A stretch of DNA of 64,000 nt from Bradyrhizobium sp. MOS003 (GTDB lineage Bacteria; Pseudomonadota; Alphaproteobacteria; Rhizobiales; Xanthobacteraceae), in assembly GCF_003020125.1 (NCBI RefSeq), contig NZ_PYFW01000011.1, positions 62,001-126,000 of the forward strand, read 5' to 3'. Shown piece after piece: positions 52,891-61,334 of the stretch. Both the position numbers and the translations under genes were made by a program. Below the pieces are notes generated by a model that saw only the letters and a list, made by a program, of their open reading frames with translations, was not told where the DNA came from and searched no databases. Position 1 is the first letter of the stretch. Each line of letters opens with the position of its first letter.

Positions 52891-52916
52891 GCCCCACTCC
52901 CTTCGAGAAGCCCGGA

Positions 52917-55307
52917 TCATTTGAATGCCACCTTCATACCCGCAACGAATGTGCGCGGCGAGCCCGCGTAGATCGACCCCGTCGTGTTTGCCAGCACGCT
53001 CGCAGGATTTTGAAGGCCCGCCCCCGTAACCGTATTGGAGATGTTGTTGGCCGAGGCGACGTAGGTACGGTCGAACACGTTCCTGACTTCAAGAAACAAG
53101 TTCAGGGATCTGAACGTGTCAGACGGCAGATCGGTCTTGTAGTGGACGTTCACATTGACCAGCTCATAGCCCGGCGCCTTCAACAGATTTGCATTGTCAA
53201 TGTAGAAGGAATCCTTCCACTGGACCTCGACAAAACCTCCGAGACCGGTCAGGGGGCCGGCGAATTCGTCGTACCCAATTCGAGCCGTCAGCTCGTTGGG
53301 CGATATTCCGGGGATCTTGTTGCCGGCACGGTTGAAGCTGAACACGGCGCCGTTGGTGATGTTCTCGACATACTCGGTGTAGACCTCGTCGAGATAGGTA
53401 TACGCCGCCATGAACCGCCAGCCCGGATAGAACTTCCAGTCGGCGGCAAGCTCGATGCCGCGGTGTTCCGAGCGCGGCGCGTTGAACGTATAGGAAACGC
53501 CGGCAATCGGGGTCGCCTGACTGACGATCTCGTTGCGGAAGAACTCGTAAAAGCCGGTCGCGCTCAGCTTGAGCGTGGTGTTGGGAGTCCAGTCGAAACC
53601 GAGATCGTAGCCCAGATTCTTCTGGACCTGGAGCTGGGTATTGTTGCCCGACAAGCCAGTCGGAAGGACAAAGAGATTCGAAACCTGCGGAGTGCCATAT
53701 CCCGTGGCGACTCGCCCGCGGAAAAGCCATTCGTTGTTGAGATTGTAGAGCAGCGCCAGTTCTGGCGCTGCATTTTGAAACTGCCGGTCTGCCGTCGTCA
53801 GCGTCGTTGTGGTGATGCCGCCGGGGCCGGCATAGGCATACGCCGTGTTGATGCCCTTTAGCAGGGTCGTCTCCCAGCCAATGCCGGCGATCGCCGTCAG
53901 CGCCGACGTGAGCTTGAGCTCTTCCCTCGCGCGCACACCATAATTGGTCGTTTCGCTGTAGAGGTTGCTCGACAGCCTGCCGAGCGTCGCGTTGCCTCCG
54001 GGCATCACGTTTCGCGTGTCGCTCGACGCCGTCAGAGTGTTGTAGAAGGCGCCGAAGAACGCCGTGGACTCCAGACCCAGGATCTCGCCGCGCTTGGTGA
54101 GATCGCTCATGTAATTATACGACGGAAAATCGCCGATCGCGCTGGTCTGACCGGTGGGCTGACTGATGTTCCGGTCGTCAAACACGAACTGGTTGCGCCA
54201 GGTCGTCGTGTTGTCGAAGTCGTGCTCCCACCGGCCGCCGACGATGGTTCGGCGATCGTTTCGCCCGAGCCCGGCTTGCGTGGCTGTCTCGGTGTCCCTG
54301 CCGCCGTTAAAGCCGTTGTTGAAAAGAGACACGGTGGGACATCCCGCCGTCCCCGTGCCGGTCGTACAACCCTGCTGGAAAGGATTGGTGTAGAACTGGT
54401 TCAGCGATTGCCGCAGCGGTAGCCGCGCGCTGAGATCGTTGTTGATGATCTTCACCGTGAAGCGGTCGTCCGGCGTCGCCTTGAGTGTGCCGAGGAAGTT
54501 GACGGTCTGGGTATTGAACCAGCTATTGCCGATATAGCCGTCGCCGCGGGTGTCGCTCGCGAACAGCGAGGCCTCGAAATTCCCGACCTTCTTGCCGGCC
54601 GCCAGGTAATTGTTGAGGTAGCCGTAACTGCCGCCGTCGACGCCATATTCGATGCCGTCGATCGTGCCGCCCGGCGGTGTGCGGAAATTGAGCGCGCCGC
54701 CGGTCGCATAATTGCCATAGAGCGCCGACGAGGGGCCGCGGATCACGTCGATCGCACTATAGGCGTGGGGATCGATCAGGTCGCTGCGCGACAGGCCGTC
54801 CGGCTGCGTCACGGGGAAGCCGTCGTCGAAGATCACGAGATTGCGGATGGCGAAACCGTTCCGGGCGTTGGATCCGCGAATCGAGATGCCGAAGTCGCGG
54901 GGGCCGTTGCCCTGCTTGATCGAAATGCCCGGGCTGTCACGCAAGACGTCGCCGACCGAGATCGCAGGACGGTTATCGAACTGGCTACGATCGATGGTGG
55001 TCGCGGTCTGGCCGGCCGGCGCCTGATTGAGACCGGCCCGCGCCGCGCCGGCGGACATCGTGTTGTTTTGTCCCTGGGCACCATCGGTCGCATTCGGCGC
55101 GACCTGCCTCGCTGCCCGCGCCGCGGAAGCGGAGCGTTGCCGCAATGGACGGGTGACTGGCTTGGGACGGGATGCCTTGGGCGCCTCGATCGTCACCGCG
55201 GGAATTGATTCCGGGGAAGCCTGGGCGAGCGCGTCTGAACCGATCGGGGACACCAGCCCGAAAAACAGGGGCAAGCCGGCGCGCCCCATCGCACGTATGC
55301 GTAACAT
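52917..55307 (-). CDS. pcuB: TonB-dependent outer-membrane receptor (PcuB type)
   Basis: 796 residues from ATG 55307 (55325 possible). Signal peptide ending ALAQ, then a ~100-residue N-terminal extension rich in Ala/Arg/Gln, the plug domain (~res. 95-230; ISVGDVLRDSPGISIKQGNG, ALYGNYATGGALNFRT) and a 22-strand barrel with the C-terminal aromatic end ...AGMKVAFK. It is the first-position transporter of a copper operon, so the cargo is probably copper or a copper chelate. Named by analogy with PcuB of B. japonicum. Confidence 0.85.
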   Translation of the reverse strand: MLRIRAMGRAGLPLFFGLVSPIGSDALAQASPESIPAVTIEAPKASRPKPVTRPLRQRSASAARAARQVAPNATDGAQGQNNTMSAGAARAGLNQAPAGQTATTIDRSQFDNRPAISVGDVLRDSPGISIKQGNGPRDFGISIRGSNARNGFAIRNLVIFDDGFPVTQPDGLSRSDLIDPHAYSAIDVIRGPSSALYGNYATGGALNFRTPPGGTIDGIEYGVDGGSYGYLNNYLAAGKKVGNFEASLFASDTRGDGYIGNSWFNTQTVNFLGTLKATPDDRFTVKIINNDLSARLPLRQSLNQFYTNPFQQGCTTGTGTAGCPTVSLFNNGFNGGRDTETATQAGLGRNDRRTIVGGRWEHDFDNTTTWRNQFVFDDRNISQPTGQTSAIGDFPSYNYMSDLTKRGEILGLESTAFFGAFYNTLTASSDTRNVMPGGNATLGRLSSNLYSETTNYGVRAREELKLTSALTAIAGIGWETTLLKGINTAYAYAGPGGITTTTLTTADRQFQNAAPELALLYNLNNEWLFRGRVATGYGTPQVSNLFVLPTGLSGNNTQLQVQKNLGYDLGFDWTPNTTLKLSATGFYEFFRNEIVSQATPIAGVSYTFNAPRSEHRGIELAADWKFYPGWRFMAAYTYLDEVYTEYVENITNGAVFSFNRAGNKIPGISPNELTARIGYDEFAGPLTGLGGFVEVQWKDSFYIDNANLLKAPGYELVNVNVHYKTDLPSDTFRSLNLFLEVRNVFDRTYVASANNISNTVTGAGLQNPASVLANTTGSIYAGSPRTFVAGMKVAFK

Positions 55308-55400
55308 CTCTTGGATTCCTGACATCCGGCACTGCGGCCGGTCCATGAAGCACGCGTCGGCACGACAATCGCGCGCACCAACGGCTCGGTTGTCGTGACG

Positions 55401-55787
55401 TCAGGAAAATTGAGGTGGGGCGCGCGCCTGGGCACGCGACCCTTTGGGGGCGGCGATGGCCGAACTATCCGCCGGCTGCCACACCACGCGCTCGGCATGG
55501 CGGAACGGAATCGAGAGTCCCGCATGCGCCGGCGAATCGAGCGAGGCGCCCGCCTGAGCCAGGCAACACAGGGCGCAAGCGCCCGCATGCACGGTCGGGG
55601 AGCCGGTCCGACCGTCGAGGCCGCCCTGCTCGCTCGCACTGTGGCAGATGACAGCGGCAGACAGCGGATCGGCGACGGCCCGCCCGGTCGCCCAGCACGC
55701 GGCAATCGGCGCCAGCACCTGCATCACCAGGGCGAGCAGGACCAGGGGGAGGAATTTCTGTAGCCGCGCGTGCATCCGCCGAACCAT
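55401..55787 (-). CDS. DUF2946 membrane-associated protein
   Basis: 128 residues from 55787 (124 if ATG 55775 is used; neither has a good Shine-Dalgarno). N-terminal hydrophobic helix (LPLVLLALVMQVLAPIAACWA), then ICHSAS, HAGACALCCLAQ and a RAQARAPP ending: the DUF2946 pattern of Cys and His that often accompanies copper genes. First gene of the operon, in the position of PcuA; that identity is not certain. Confidence 0.75.
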   Translation of the reverse strand: MVRRMHARLQKFLPLVLLALVMQVLAPIAACWATGRAVADPLSAAVICHSASEQGGLDGRTGSPTVHAGACALCCLAQAGASLDSPAHAGLSIPFRHAERVVWQPADSSAIAAPKGSRAQARAPPQFS

Positions 55788-55914
55788 TCGTTCGCCGGCT
55801 AACTAAACACCGCGCCGGGCTCAAGTCGAGATCAGTTCCGCCGCCTTCTTGGTCCAGCGCAAATTTGTCGAAAACAGCGATCCGACGATCCCGCTACGCC
55901 ATGGGGTCCGCCAT

Positions 55915-55956
55915 TTGAGGCAGATCAAAGGATCGAGCACCCCAGATTTCTTATAT
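55915..55956 (+). promoter_or_regulatory. FixK/FNR-type promoter
   Basis: TTGA-GGCAGA-TCAA (55915-55928; extended symmetry TTTGA...TCAAA) matches the FixK/FNR consensus TTGA-N6-TCAA exactly. Its centre (55921.5) is 32 bases from the centre of a good -10, TTATAT (55951-55956), the geometry of a class II activator site at -41.5. Transcription would run rightward from about 55963. Confidence 0.7.
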
Positions 55957-55962
55957 TTGTCA

Positions 55963-56231
55963 TATACTTGGGGGACCAAAGCCCGATCATTTCGTCTATT
56001 GCTCGAATTTTGAACATTCGTTGCTGAAAATGATGACAAGTGAGAAAAGTTGATCTAGCATCCCTCTTGCTCAGGCTGGCCGCGAGGTCGAAGTCTGGTG
56101 GTCCAAGTCTCGGGAGGAGCCCCTGGCGCGCAAAACGCAGCGTCGCCCCGTCAATCAAGAGCAAATCTTAGAATCGGGGATAATAGGGTCGACACAATTT
56201 TCGAGCGGGGCTAGGGCCCCGCTCTTTTTTT
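55963..56231 (+). ncRNA. Candidate FixK-controlled small RNA or globin leader
   Basis: From the predicted start at ~55963 to the T run ending at 56231 is ~270 nt with no credible ORF; the best is 38 codons from GTG 56098 with no family features. The transcript would end in a perfect 9-bp terminator, so it is either an oxygen-responsive small RNA or a long leader whose attenuator gates the globin gene. Confidence 0.4.
56203..56231 (+). terminator. Strong intrinsic terminator 6 bases before the globin start
   Basis: GAGCGGGGC (56203-56211), loop TAGG, GCCCCGCTC (56216-56224), then seven T (56225-56231). The ATG of the globin gene is at 56238, so the hairpin would also cover its ribosome-binding region. 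Confidence 0.88.
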
Positions 56232-56237
56232 GTCCGC

Positions 56238-56657
56238 ATGGCACTTTTGCCGATGAATAAGGCCCCTAATCCGGTCGAACTCAGCTTTGAGCTCGCTGCC
56301 TTGCGCTGCACCGATCTCACGCCGCTGGTCTATCAGCGCCTGTTCGACGCGCATCCCGAAACGCAGGCGATGTTCCGCTCGCAGGGCGGCGACCTCGTGA
56401 GGGGATCGATGCTCGCGCTGACGATCGAGGCGATTCTCGATTTCGCCGGTGAGCGCCGCGGGCATTTCCGGCTGATTGCCTGCGAGCTTGCCTCGCACGA
56501 CGCCTATGGCACGTCGCGCCAGCTGTTCATCGCCTTCTTCGCGGTCATCAGGGATACGCTGCGCGTTCTGCTCGGCGATGAATGGTCGATCGAGATCGCG
56601 CAGGCCTGGGACACATTGCTCGTCGACATCGACGCACTCGCCGGCACGACGGCCTGA
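56238..56657 (+). CDS. Single-domain bacterial globin
   Basis: 139 residues (134 if ATG 56253 is used, which leaves more room after the terminator). Globin fold: F46 as CD1 Phe (HPETQAMFRSQ), proximal His H87 in ACELASHDAYG, helix G FIAFFAVIRDTLRVLLG and helix H AWDTLLVDIDAL. A heme-binding oxygen/NO protein; a role in NO detoxification or oxygen sensing under low oxygen would agree with the FixK-type promoter upstream. No reductase domain is attached. Confidence 0.78.
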   Translation: MALLPMNKAPNPVELSFELAALRCTDLTPLVYQRLFDAHPETQAMFRSQGGDLVRGSMLALTIEAILDFAGERRGHFRLIACELASHDAYGTSRQLFIAFFAVIRDTLRVLLGDEWSIEIAQAWDTLLVDIDALAGTTA

Positions 56658-56798
56658 CGCTTTGCGCTGCACCAACGCGTCTTGCCGCGAGCGCAGCGAG
56701 TGATTGCAGATTGAGTGGCGTCAACTCTTGTGAGACACTTTCGGCCATCGGTCGCGCAATCAATGACGCGCCGACGACAAAATATATGGGAGCGAGCG

Positions 56799-57821
56799 AT
56801 GTCCGGGACGAAAGATTTCTCGACGACGAGGCGCGATCTTCTTCAGGCGGCTGCGACCGCCGGCGCCGGAGCTGCCCTGCTCGGCAGCATGGGCATAAGC
56901 CCCGCATTGGCGGCCGAGGTCGGCCGAAGCGAGAAGCCGCTGAAGGCGGCGTTCTCCAATGCGGGCCTTCAGGCCACCTGGTGCGCACAGGGCAAGCAAG
57001 CCGCCGAATTCTGGGGCAAGCTCTTCAATGTCGAAGTCACCTGGTTCGACGGCCAGCTCGACGCGGTGAAGCAGCGCGCGGCGATCGACAACATGGCCTC
57101 CCAGAAATGGGACTTCGTCGCGATCCAGGCCTTCGGCATCGGCACCCTCACCCAGCCCGTGCAGAAGATGATCGATGCCGGCACGCCCGTGATCGACATG
57201 GACACGCTGATCGCACCGCTCGACCAGATCAACGTCCACTCCTTCCTCGCCCCCGACAACGAGTTCATGGGCGCCTCGGTGACCCAGGCGCTTTGCAATG
57301 CGATGGGCGGCAAGGGCAAGATCATCATGACGCAGGGCGCGCTCGGCCATACAGGCGCGCAAGGACGGGCAAAAGGCTTCACCAACACGGTGAAGCAATT
57401 CCCCGGCATCGAGGTGCTCGACACCCAGCCGGCCGACTGGGACGTCTCCAAGACGGCCCGGCTTTGGGAAACCTATCTGACCAAGTACCCGCAGATCGAT
57501 GCGGCGTTCTTCCACAATGACGACATGGCGCTTGCCGCCGCCAACATCATGAAGGCGCGGGGCCGCACCAATATCCTGATCGGCGGCGTCGATGCCATGC
57601 CGCCGGCGATCCAGGCGGTGAGCGAAGGCCGCATGTTCGCGACCGTCCGCAATCCCTCCTGCCGCATCCATGGCGGCGCCATCATCGCGGGCGTCTCCGC
57701 CGTGGTCGGCGGCGAGAAGAGCGGTCAGGGCATTCCCAAGAACGTCGTCACCGACGGCCCGGTCGTAACCAAGGCCAACGCCGCCGGGATGCAGTGGATG
57801 CAGGATCACTTCCTGATCTGA
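56799..57821 (+). CDS. Ribose-type sugar ABC substrate-binding protein (Tat-exported)
   Basis: 340 residues from MSGTKDFSTTRRDLLQAA (56799), with GGGAG 6 bases before. The TTRRDLLQ motif and following helix form a twin-arginine signal. The mature part is a type I periplasmic binding fold (peripla_BP_4, RbsB-like): AFSNAGLQATWCAQGKQAAEFWG, PAFFHNDDMALAAANIMKARG, GVDAMPPAIQAVSEGRMFATV. Delivers a sugar or related polyol; the Tat route is unusual for an RbsB relative. First gene of the operon. Confidence 0.9.
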   Translation: MSGTKDFSTTRRDLLQAAATAGAGAALLGSMGISPALAAEVGRSEKPLKAAFSNAGLQATWCAQGKQAAEFWGKLFNVEVTWFDGQLDAVKQRAAIDNMASQKWDFVAIQAFGIGTLTQPVQKMIDAGTPVIDMDTLIAPLDQINVHSFLAPDNEFMGASVTQALCNAMGGKGKIIMTQGALGHTGAQGRAKGFTNTVKQFPGIEVLDTQPADWDVSKTARLWETYLTKYPQIDAAFFHNDDMALAAANIMKARGRTNILIGGVDAMPPAIQAVSEGRMFATVRNPSCRIHGGAIIAGVSAVVGGEKSGQGIPKNVVTDGPVVTKANAAGMQWMQDHFLI

Positions 57822-57827
57822 ACCTTC

Positions 57828-59330
57828 ATGCGCGAGGATCGTTCGCCCATCCTTGAACTGCAGGGCATCACGAAGAGCTTCGGCGGCGTCGAGGCGCTTC
57901 GTGGTGTCGACTTCGCGCTCCACGCCGGCGAGATTCACGGTCTCGTTGGCGAAAATGGCGCGGGAAAAAGCACGCTGATGAAGATCATCGCCGGCGTGCA
58001 CACCGAATTCTCCGGCCGCTTCCTGATCGACGGCCAGGAGAGGCATTTCCGCTCGGCGCGCGATGCGCATGCGGCCGGCATCGCCATGGTGCATCAGGAA
58101 CTCTCCGTCGCACCCGACCTTACCGTCGCCGAGAATGTCTTCCTCGGCAACCAGCCGACCAACGCCCTCGGTCTCGTGCAATGGCGGCGGATGGCGCGCG
58201 AGGCCGGCGAGCAGCTGGCACGTCTGGGTCTCGACGTCGATCCGATGAGCCGGCTCGGCGACCTCTCGATCGGCCTGCAGCAGCTGATCGAGATCGCGCG
58301 CGTGCTGTTTTCCGGCGCCCGCATCGTCATCCTGGACGAGCCGACCTCCGCCCTATCCCCGCCCGAGGTCGAGCGGCTGTTCACGACGCTGCGGCGGCTG
58401 CGCGAAGAGGGCACTGCCATCGTCTTCATCTCGCATTTCATCGAGGACATCCTGCGCGTGTCCGACACGGTGACCGTGTTCCGCAACGGGCGGAAAGTCG
58501 CGGAAACCGCGAGCGCCGCCACCAGCAAGGGCGCGCTGATCGAGGCCATGATCGGCCGCGGCGGCGAAGCGCTCGAGCACAGCTACAGCGACGATCTGAT
58601 GCTGCCAACGCCGAGCGACAGCCCGGTGGTTCTGAAAGTCGACCAGCTCTCGCTGGCGCGCAGCCTGAAGGACATTTCCTTCGAGGCCCGCGCCGGCGAG
58701 GTGCTCGGCATCTACGGCTTCATGGGCTGCGGCCAGCAGGAGTTGTCGCGCATCCTGTTCGGCAAGCTGAAGCCTGACGCCGGCACGCTTGCCGTCGAGG
58801 GTACGCCGAAGACCTTTGCCAGCACGGCGGCAGCGCGGCGCGCCGGCGTGGCGCTGGTGCCCGAGAGCCGCCGTGACATGCTGTTTCACCAGGAGCCGGT
58901 CTACAAGAACATCTCGATCAGCATTCTCGACCGCATCTCGTCGCTGCTCCTCAAGCCGGCACAGGAGCGCGATATCGCCAAGCGCCAGGTCGAGCAGCTG
59001 CAGATCAGGCCGCCGGTAGTCGGCCTCGACCTCGGCATGCTCTCCGGCGGCAACCAGCAGAAGGTGGCGCTGGCAAAATGGCTGACCTATCCGCCCAAGC
59101 TGCTGGTGCTGTGCGAGCCGACACGCGGCATGGATGTCGGCGCCAAGAACGATGTCATCAACATCGTCCGCGACCTCCGCGCCAAGGGGCTCGCCATCAT
59201 CGTGCTGTCGACCGAGCCGGAAACGGTGCTGTCGCTGGCCGACCGCATCCTCGTGCTCAAGCGCGGCGCACTGGTGCGGGAGTTCAAGAACGAGCCGGTC
59301 AGCAAGGACCGCCTGCTGGAAGCGGCGTGA
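57828..59330 (+). CDS. Ribose-type sugar ABC ATPase (two ATPase domains)
   Basis: 500-residue RbsA/XylG-like protein with tandem ABC cassettes. The first has Walker A GENGAGKST, Walker B IVILDEPTSAL and GLQQLIEIARVL as signature; the second has a degenerate Walker A (GFMGCGQQELSR), an intact signature LSGGNQQKVALAKWL and ELCEPTRGMDVG-type Walker B, as usual for the family. Starts 6 bases after the binding-protein stop. Confidence 0.93.
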   Translation: MREDRSPILELQGITKSFGGVEALRGVDFALHAGEIHGLVGENGAGKSTLMKIIAGVHTEFSGRFLIDGQERHFRSARDAHAAGIAMVHQELSVAPDLTVAENVFLGNQPTNALGLVQWRRMAREAGEQLARLGLDVDPMSRLGDLSIGLQQLIEIARVLFSGARIVILDEPTSALSPPEVERLFTTLRRLREEGTAIVFISHFIEDILRVSDTVTVFRNGRKVAETASAATSKGALIEAMIGRGGEALEHSYSDDLMLPTPSDSPVVLKVDQLSLARSLKDISFEARAGEVLGIYGFMGCGQQELSRILFGKLKPDAGTLAVEGTPKTFASTAAARRAGVALVPESRRDMLFHQEPVYKNISISILDRISSLLLKPAQERDIAKRQVEQLQIRPPVVGLDLGMLSGGNQQKVALAKWLTYPPKLLVLCEPTRGMDVGAKNDVINIVRDLRAKGLAIIVLSTEPETVLSLADRILVLKRGALVREFKNEPVSKDRLLEAA

Positions 59331-59342
59331 CGGAGAAGCACC

Positions 59343-60371
59343 ATGGCGAGCAGTGAGACGGCTTTGGCGGCGGGGCAACGGGCACGAGGGCTGGCGCCCT
59401 TCCTGCGCTCGCAGATGCGCAACATCGCCCCGTTCCTCACCCTGATCTTCCTGTCCGGCTTCTTCGCCCTGGCCAGCCCCTCCTTCGCGACGCTCGACAA
59501 TCTCGGCAACATCCTGACGCAAGTATCGGTCACCGGCATCATCGCCGTCGGCCTCACCTTCGTGATCCTCTGCGCCGAGATCGACCTCTCGATCGCCAGC
59601 ATCGCCAACGTCACCGGCATCGCCGTCGCCTATTTCACGCTGCAGGACTCCTACGTCAATATCGCCAACATCCCCCTGCCTGGTGCGGTCGCGATCCTGC
59701 TGTCGATCCTGCTCTGCGCGCTGCTCGGCCTCGTCAACGCGCTGGGGCTGACCGTGATCGGTATCCCTTCCTTCATCATGACGCTGGCGATGATGCAGAT
59801 CGCGGCCGGCGTGTCGGCACTGCTGGTGCGCGGCCAGATCGCCTACAAGGTGCCGAGCCTGATCACGACGCTCGGCTCGGGCTCGATCGGCGGCATCCCC
59901 TGGCTCGTCATCGTCGCGGCCATCATGCTGCTGGGCGGCCATCTGGTTCTGACCTACACGCGCTTCGGCCGCTACGTCTACATGGTCGGCGGCAACCGCG
60001 AGGCGGCCGAATATTCCGGCCTCAACGTCAAGCTCATCCTGGGCGCCGTCATGGTGATCTCGGCGGTGTGCTCGGGCATCGGCGGCATGCTTGGCGTCGC
60101 CCATTTCGGCAGCGCGCAGCAGAACGAGTTCGACACTTATTTGCTCGACTCCATCGCTGCCGTGGTGGTCGGCGGCACCAGCCTGTTCGGCGGCCGCGGC
60201 GGCATCGGCAACACCATCGTCGGCCTGTTCGTGCTCGGCGTCCTCAACAACGGGCTCGACCACGTCAACATCGACAGCTTCCTGAAGATCCTGATCCGCG
60301 GCCTGATCCTGCTGGCGGCGCTGGTCATCAACGTCTATGCGCAGCGGCTGAGGGAAAAGGCGGTGGAGTAG
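59343..60371 (+). CDS. Ribose-type sugar ABC permease
   Basis: 342-residue RbsC-like inner-membrane permease with about ten hydrophobic helices (e.g. NIAPFLTLIFLSGFFALASPSF; VTGIIAVGLTFVILCAEIDLS) and the family motif GNREAAEYSGLNVKLIL. It ends the three-gene importer operon. A dispersed repeat follows its stop by ~16 bases. Confidence 0.92.
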   Translation: MASSETALAAGQRARGLAPFLRSQMRNIAPFLTLIFLSGFFALASPSFATLDNLGNILTQVSVTGIIAVGLTFVILCAEIDLSIASIANVTGIAVAYFTLQDSYVNIANIPLPGAVAILLSILLCALLGLVNALGLTVIGIPSFIMTLAMMQIAAGVSALLVRGQIAYKVPSLITTLGSGSIGGIPWLVIVAAIMLLGGHLVLTYTRFGRYVYMVGGNREAAEYSGLNVKLILGAVMVISAVCSGIGGMLGVAHFGSAQQNEFDTYLLDSIAAVVVGGTSLFGGRGGIGNTIVGLFVLGVLNNGLDHVNIDSFLKILIRGLILLAALVINVYAQRLREKAVE

Positions 60372-60387
60372 ACGGCCCCAGAGTGAA

Positions 60388-60413
60388 AATTGCGAAAACA
60401 ACCCATGCACAGT
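60388..60413. repeat. Dispersed repeat, copy B
   Basis: AATTGCGAAAACAACCC and ATGCACAGT: the inverted near-copy of 44924-44952, differing by one G and an AA. It lies 16 bases past the permease stop. Confidence 0.65.
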
Positions 60414-60705
60414 AAAAATTGTGCGGAAATTCAAATCGCTTAACAGATCAAAAATTGCCTGAAGCGCCACTTCGCCGGCGTGTGACACGTCGGGCAAAAC
60501 AGGAGCAAGGCGCTCGATCGATTTGGTTCAAAATAGCCGACGCTGGGCGGGTGGGACCGCCACGCCCCCGTTCGAGCTTCGCTGTCATGTCCCCCAGCGG
60601 CTGGTCTGCTCTGCGGGCGCTATCTCGACCCGATATCGGACGACAATCGCTCCATCGCTCGGCTGGCAAGTACGTTCACGAGCCTTACTCGTCACAACGG
60701 CTGCA
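60414..60705. other. Intergenic region before the cytochrome c gene
   Basis: About 290 bases with no clear gene. Around 60470-60510 the sequence CACGTCGGGCAAAACAGG resembles, from memory, part of a repeat common in Bradyrhizobium, but this is a degenerate copy. No terminator for the sugar operon could be identified. Confidence 0.35.
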
Positions 60706-60719
60706 TTGATTTAGATCAT
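60706..60719 (+). promoter_or_regulatory. Near-consensus FixK box upstream of cytochrome c
   Basis: TTGATTTAGATCAT differs from TTGA-N6-TCAA only at the last base. It lies 55 bases before the GTG start. A -10 at the class II distance would be around 60742-60748 (GAGAAAT), which is poor. Low-oxygen control is therefore likely but not certain. Confidence 0.5.
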
Positions 60720-60774
60720 GGCTGCTCTCCAAAATGCCATCGAGAAATAGGGCGTTGAAAGTAGGAGGACGCCC

Positions 60775-61191
60775 GTGAAGAAACTTTCAATTGCCGCCAT
60801 CATTCTCGCCACCACACAGATCGCCGCCTTCGCCCAGCCAGGCAAGCCGGTCGATACAGGCAAGCAAGCGTATGAGGTCCAATGCGCCATTTGTCATGGG
60901 CTGGACGCCAAGGGACACGGCCCTTACGTCACCAGCCTCAAAGTCGCGCCATCGGATTTGAGCTCATTGTCCAAGAAGAACGGCGGAGTGTTTCCGGTCG
61001 ATCGCGTCATGAAAGTGATCGACGGACGCACAGAAATCTCCGCCCACGGCTCGCGCGACATGCCGATCTGGGGCAGACGGTGGGCCGTCAAAGCAGCAGA
61101 GCACTATTTCGACGCGCCCTATGATCAAGAGGCCTACATCCGCGCCGAAGCACTGTCCATCGTCGACTATCTGAACCGCATTCAACAGTAA
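60775..61191 (+). CDS. Small c-type cytochrome
   Basis: 138 residues from GTG 60775, with AGGAGG 7 bases upstream. Signal peptide (MKKLSIAAIILATTQIAAFA), heme attachment C37-AI-C40-H41, and the distal Met probably in SRDMPIWGRRW (~res. 97). A cytochrome c class I soluble periplasmic electron carrier. The FixK-like box suggests use in microaerobic or denitrifying respiration. Confidence 0.9.
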   Translation: MKKLSIAAIILATTQIAAFAQPGKPVDTGKQAYEVQCAICHGLDAKGHGPYVTSLKVAPSDLSSLSKKNGGVFPVDRVMKVIDGRTEISAHGSRDMPIWGRRWAVKAAEHYFDAPYDQEAYIRAEALSIVDYLNRIQQ

Positions 61192-61334
61192 CGCAGTCCC
61201 TATCGGCCTCTCACATCGCTAGCGCCGTCGTGTCGGCAGGCGGTCGAGCCCACAGCGACCGGAAGATCCTTCCGATCGCCTTCCTAACTTGTCTCACTTC
61301 GCGCGTTTTGCGAGCAGGAAATTCGCGCTCTGTC

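Larger units (their letters stand above)
55788..56237. other. Regulatory region between copper operon and globin
   Basis: 450 bases without a convincing protein gene. It holds a FixK/FNR-type box and -10 on the + strand (55915-55956), an AT-rich stretch (55945-56045), several short frames of under 40 codons and an intrinsic terminator just before the globin ATG. The minus-strand promoter of the copper operon must also lie in its left part, but I cannot point to it. Confidence 0.6.

Noticed and set aside
55880..55928. FixK box as activator of the copper operon on the minus strand
   Set aside because: The minus strand at the matching distance is GC-rich with no -10-like hexamer, while the + strand has TTATAT at the ideal position.
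56098..56215. 38-codon frame from GTG 56098 inside the orphan leader
   Set aside because: No Shine-Dalgarno, no hydrophobic or conserved features, and it ends inside the terminator stem.
58353..60497. 714-codon minus-strand frame over the sugar ATPase and permease
   Set aside because: Asp/Arg/His-rich shadow; the + strand encodes two canonical ABC components.
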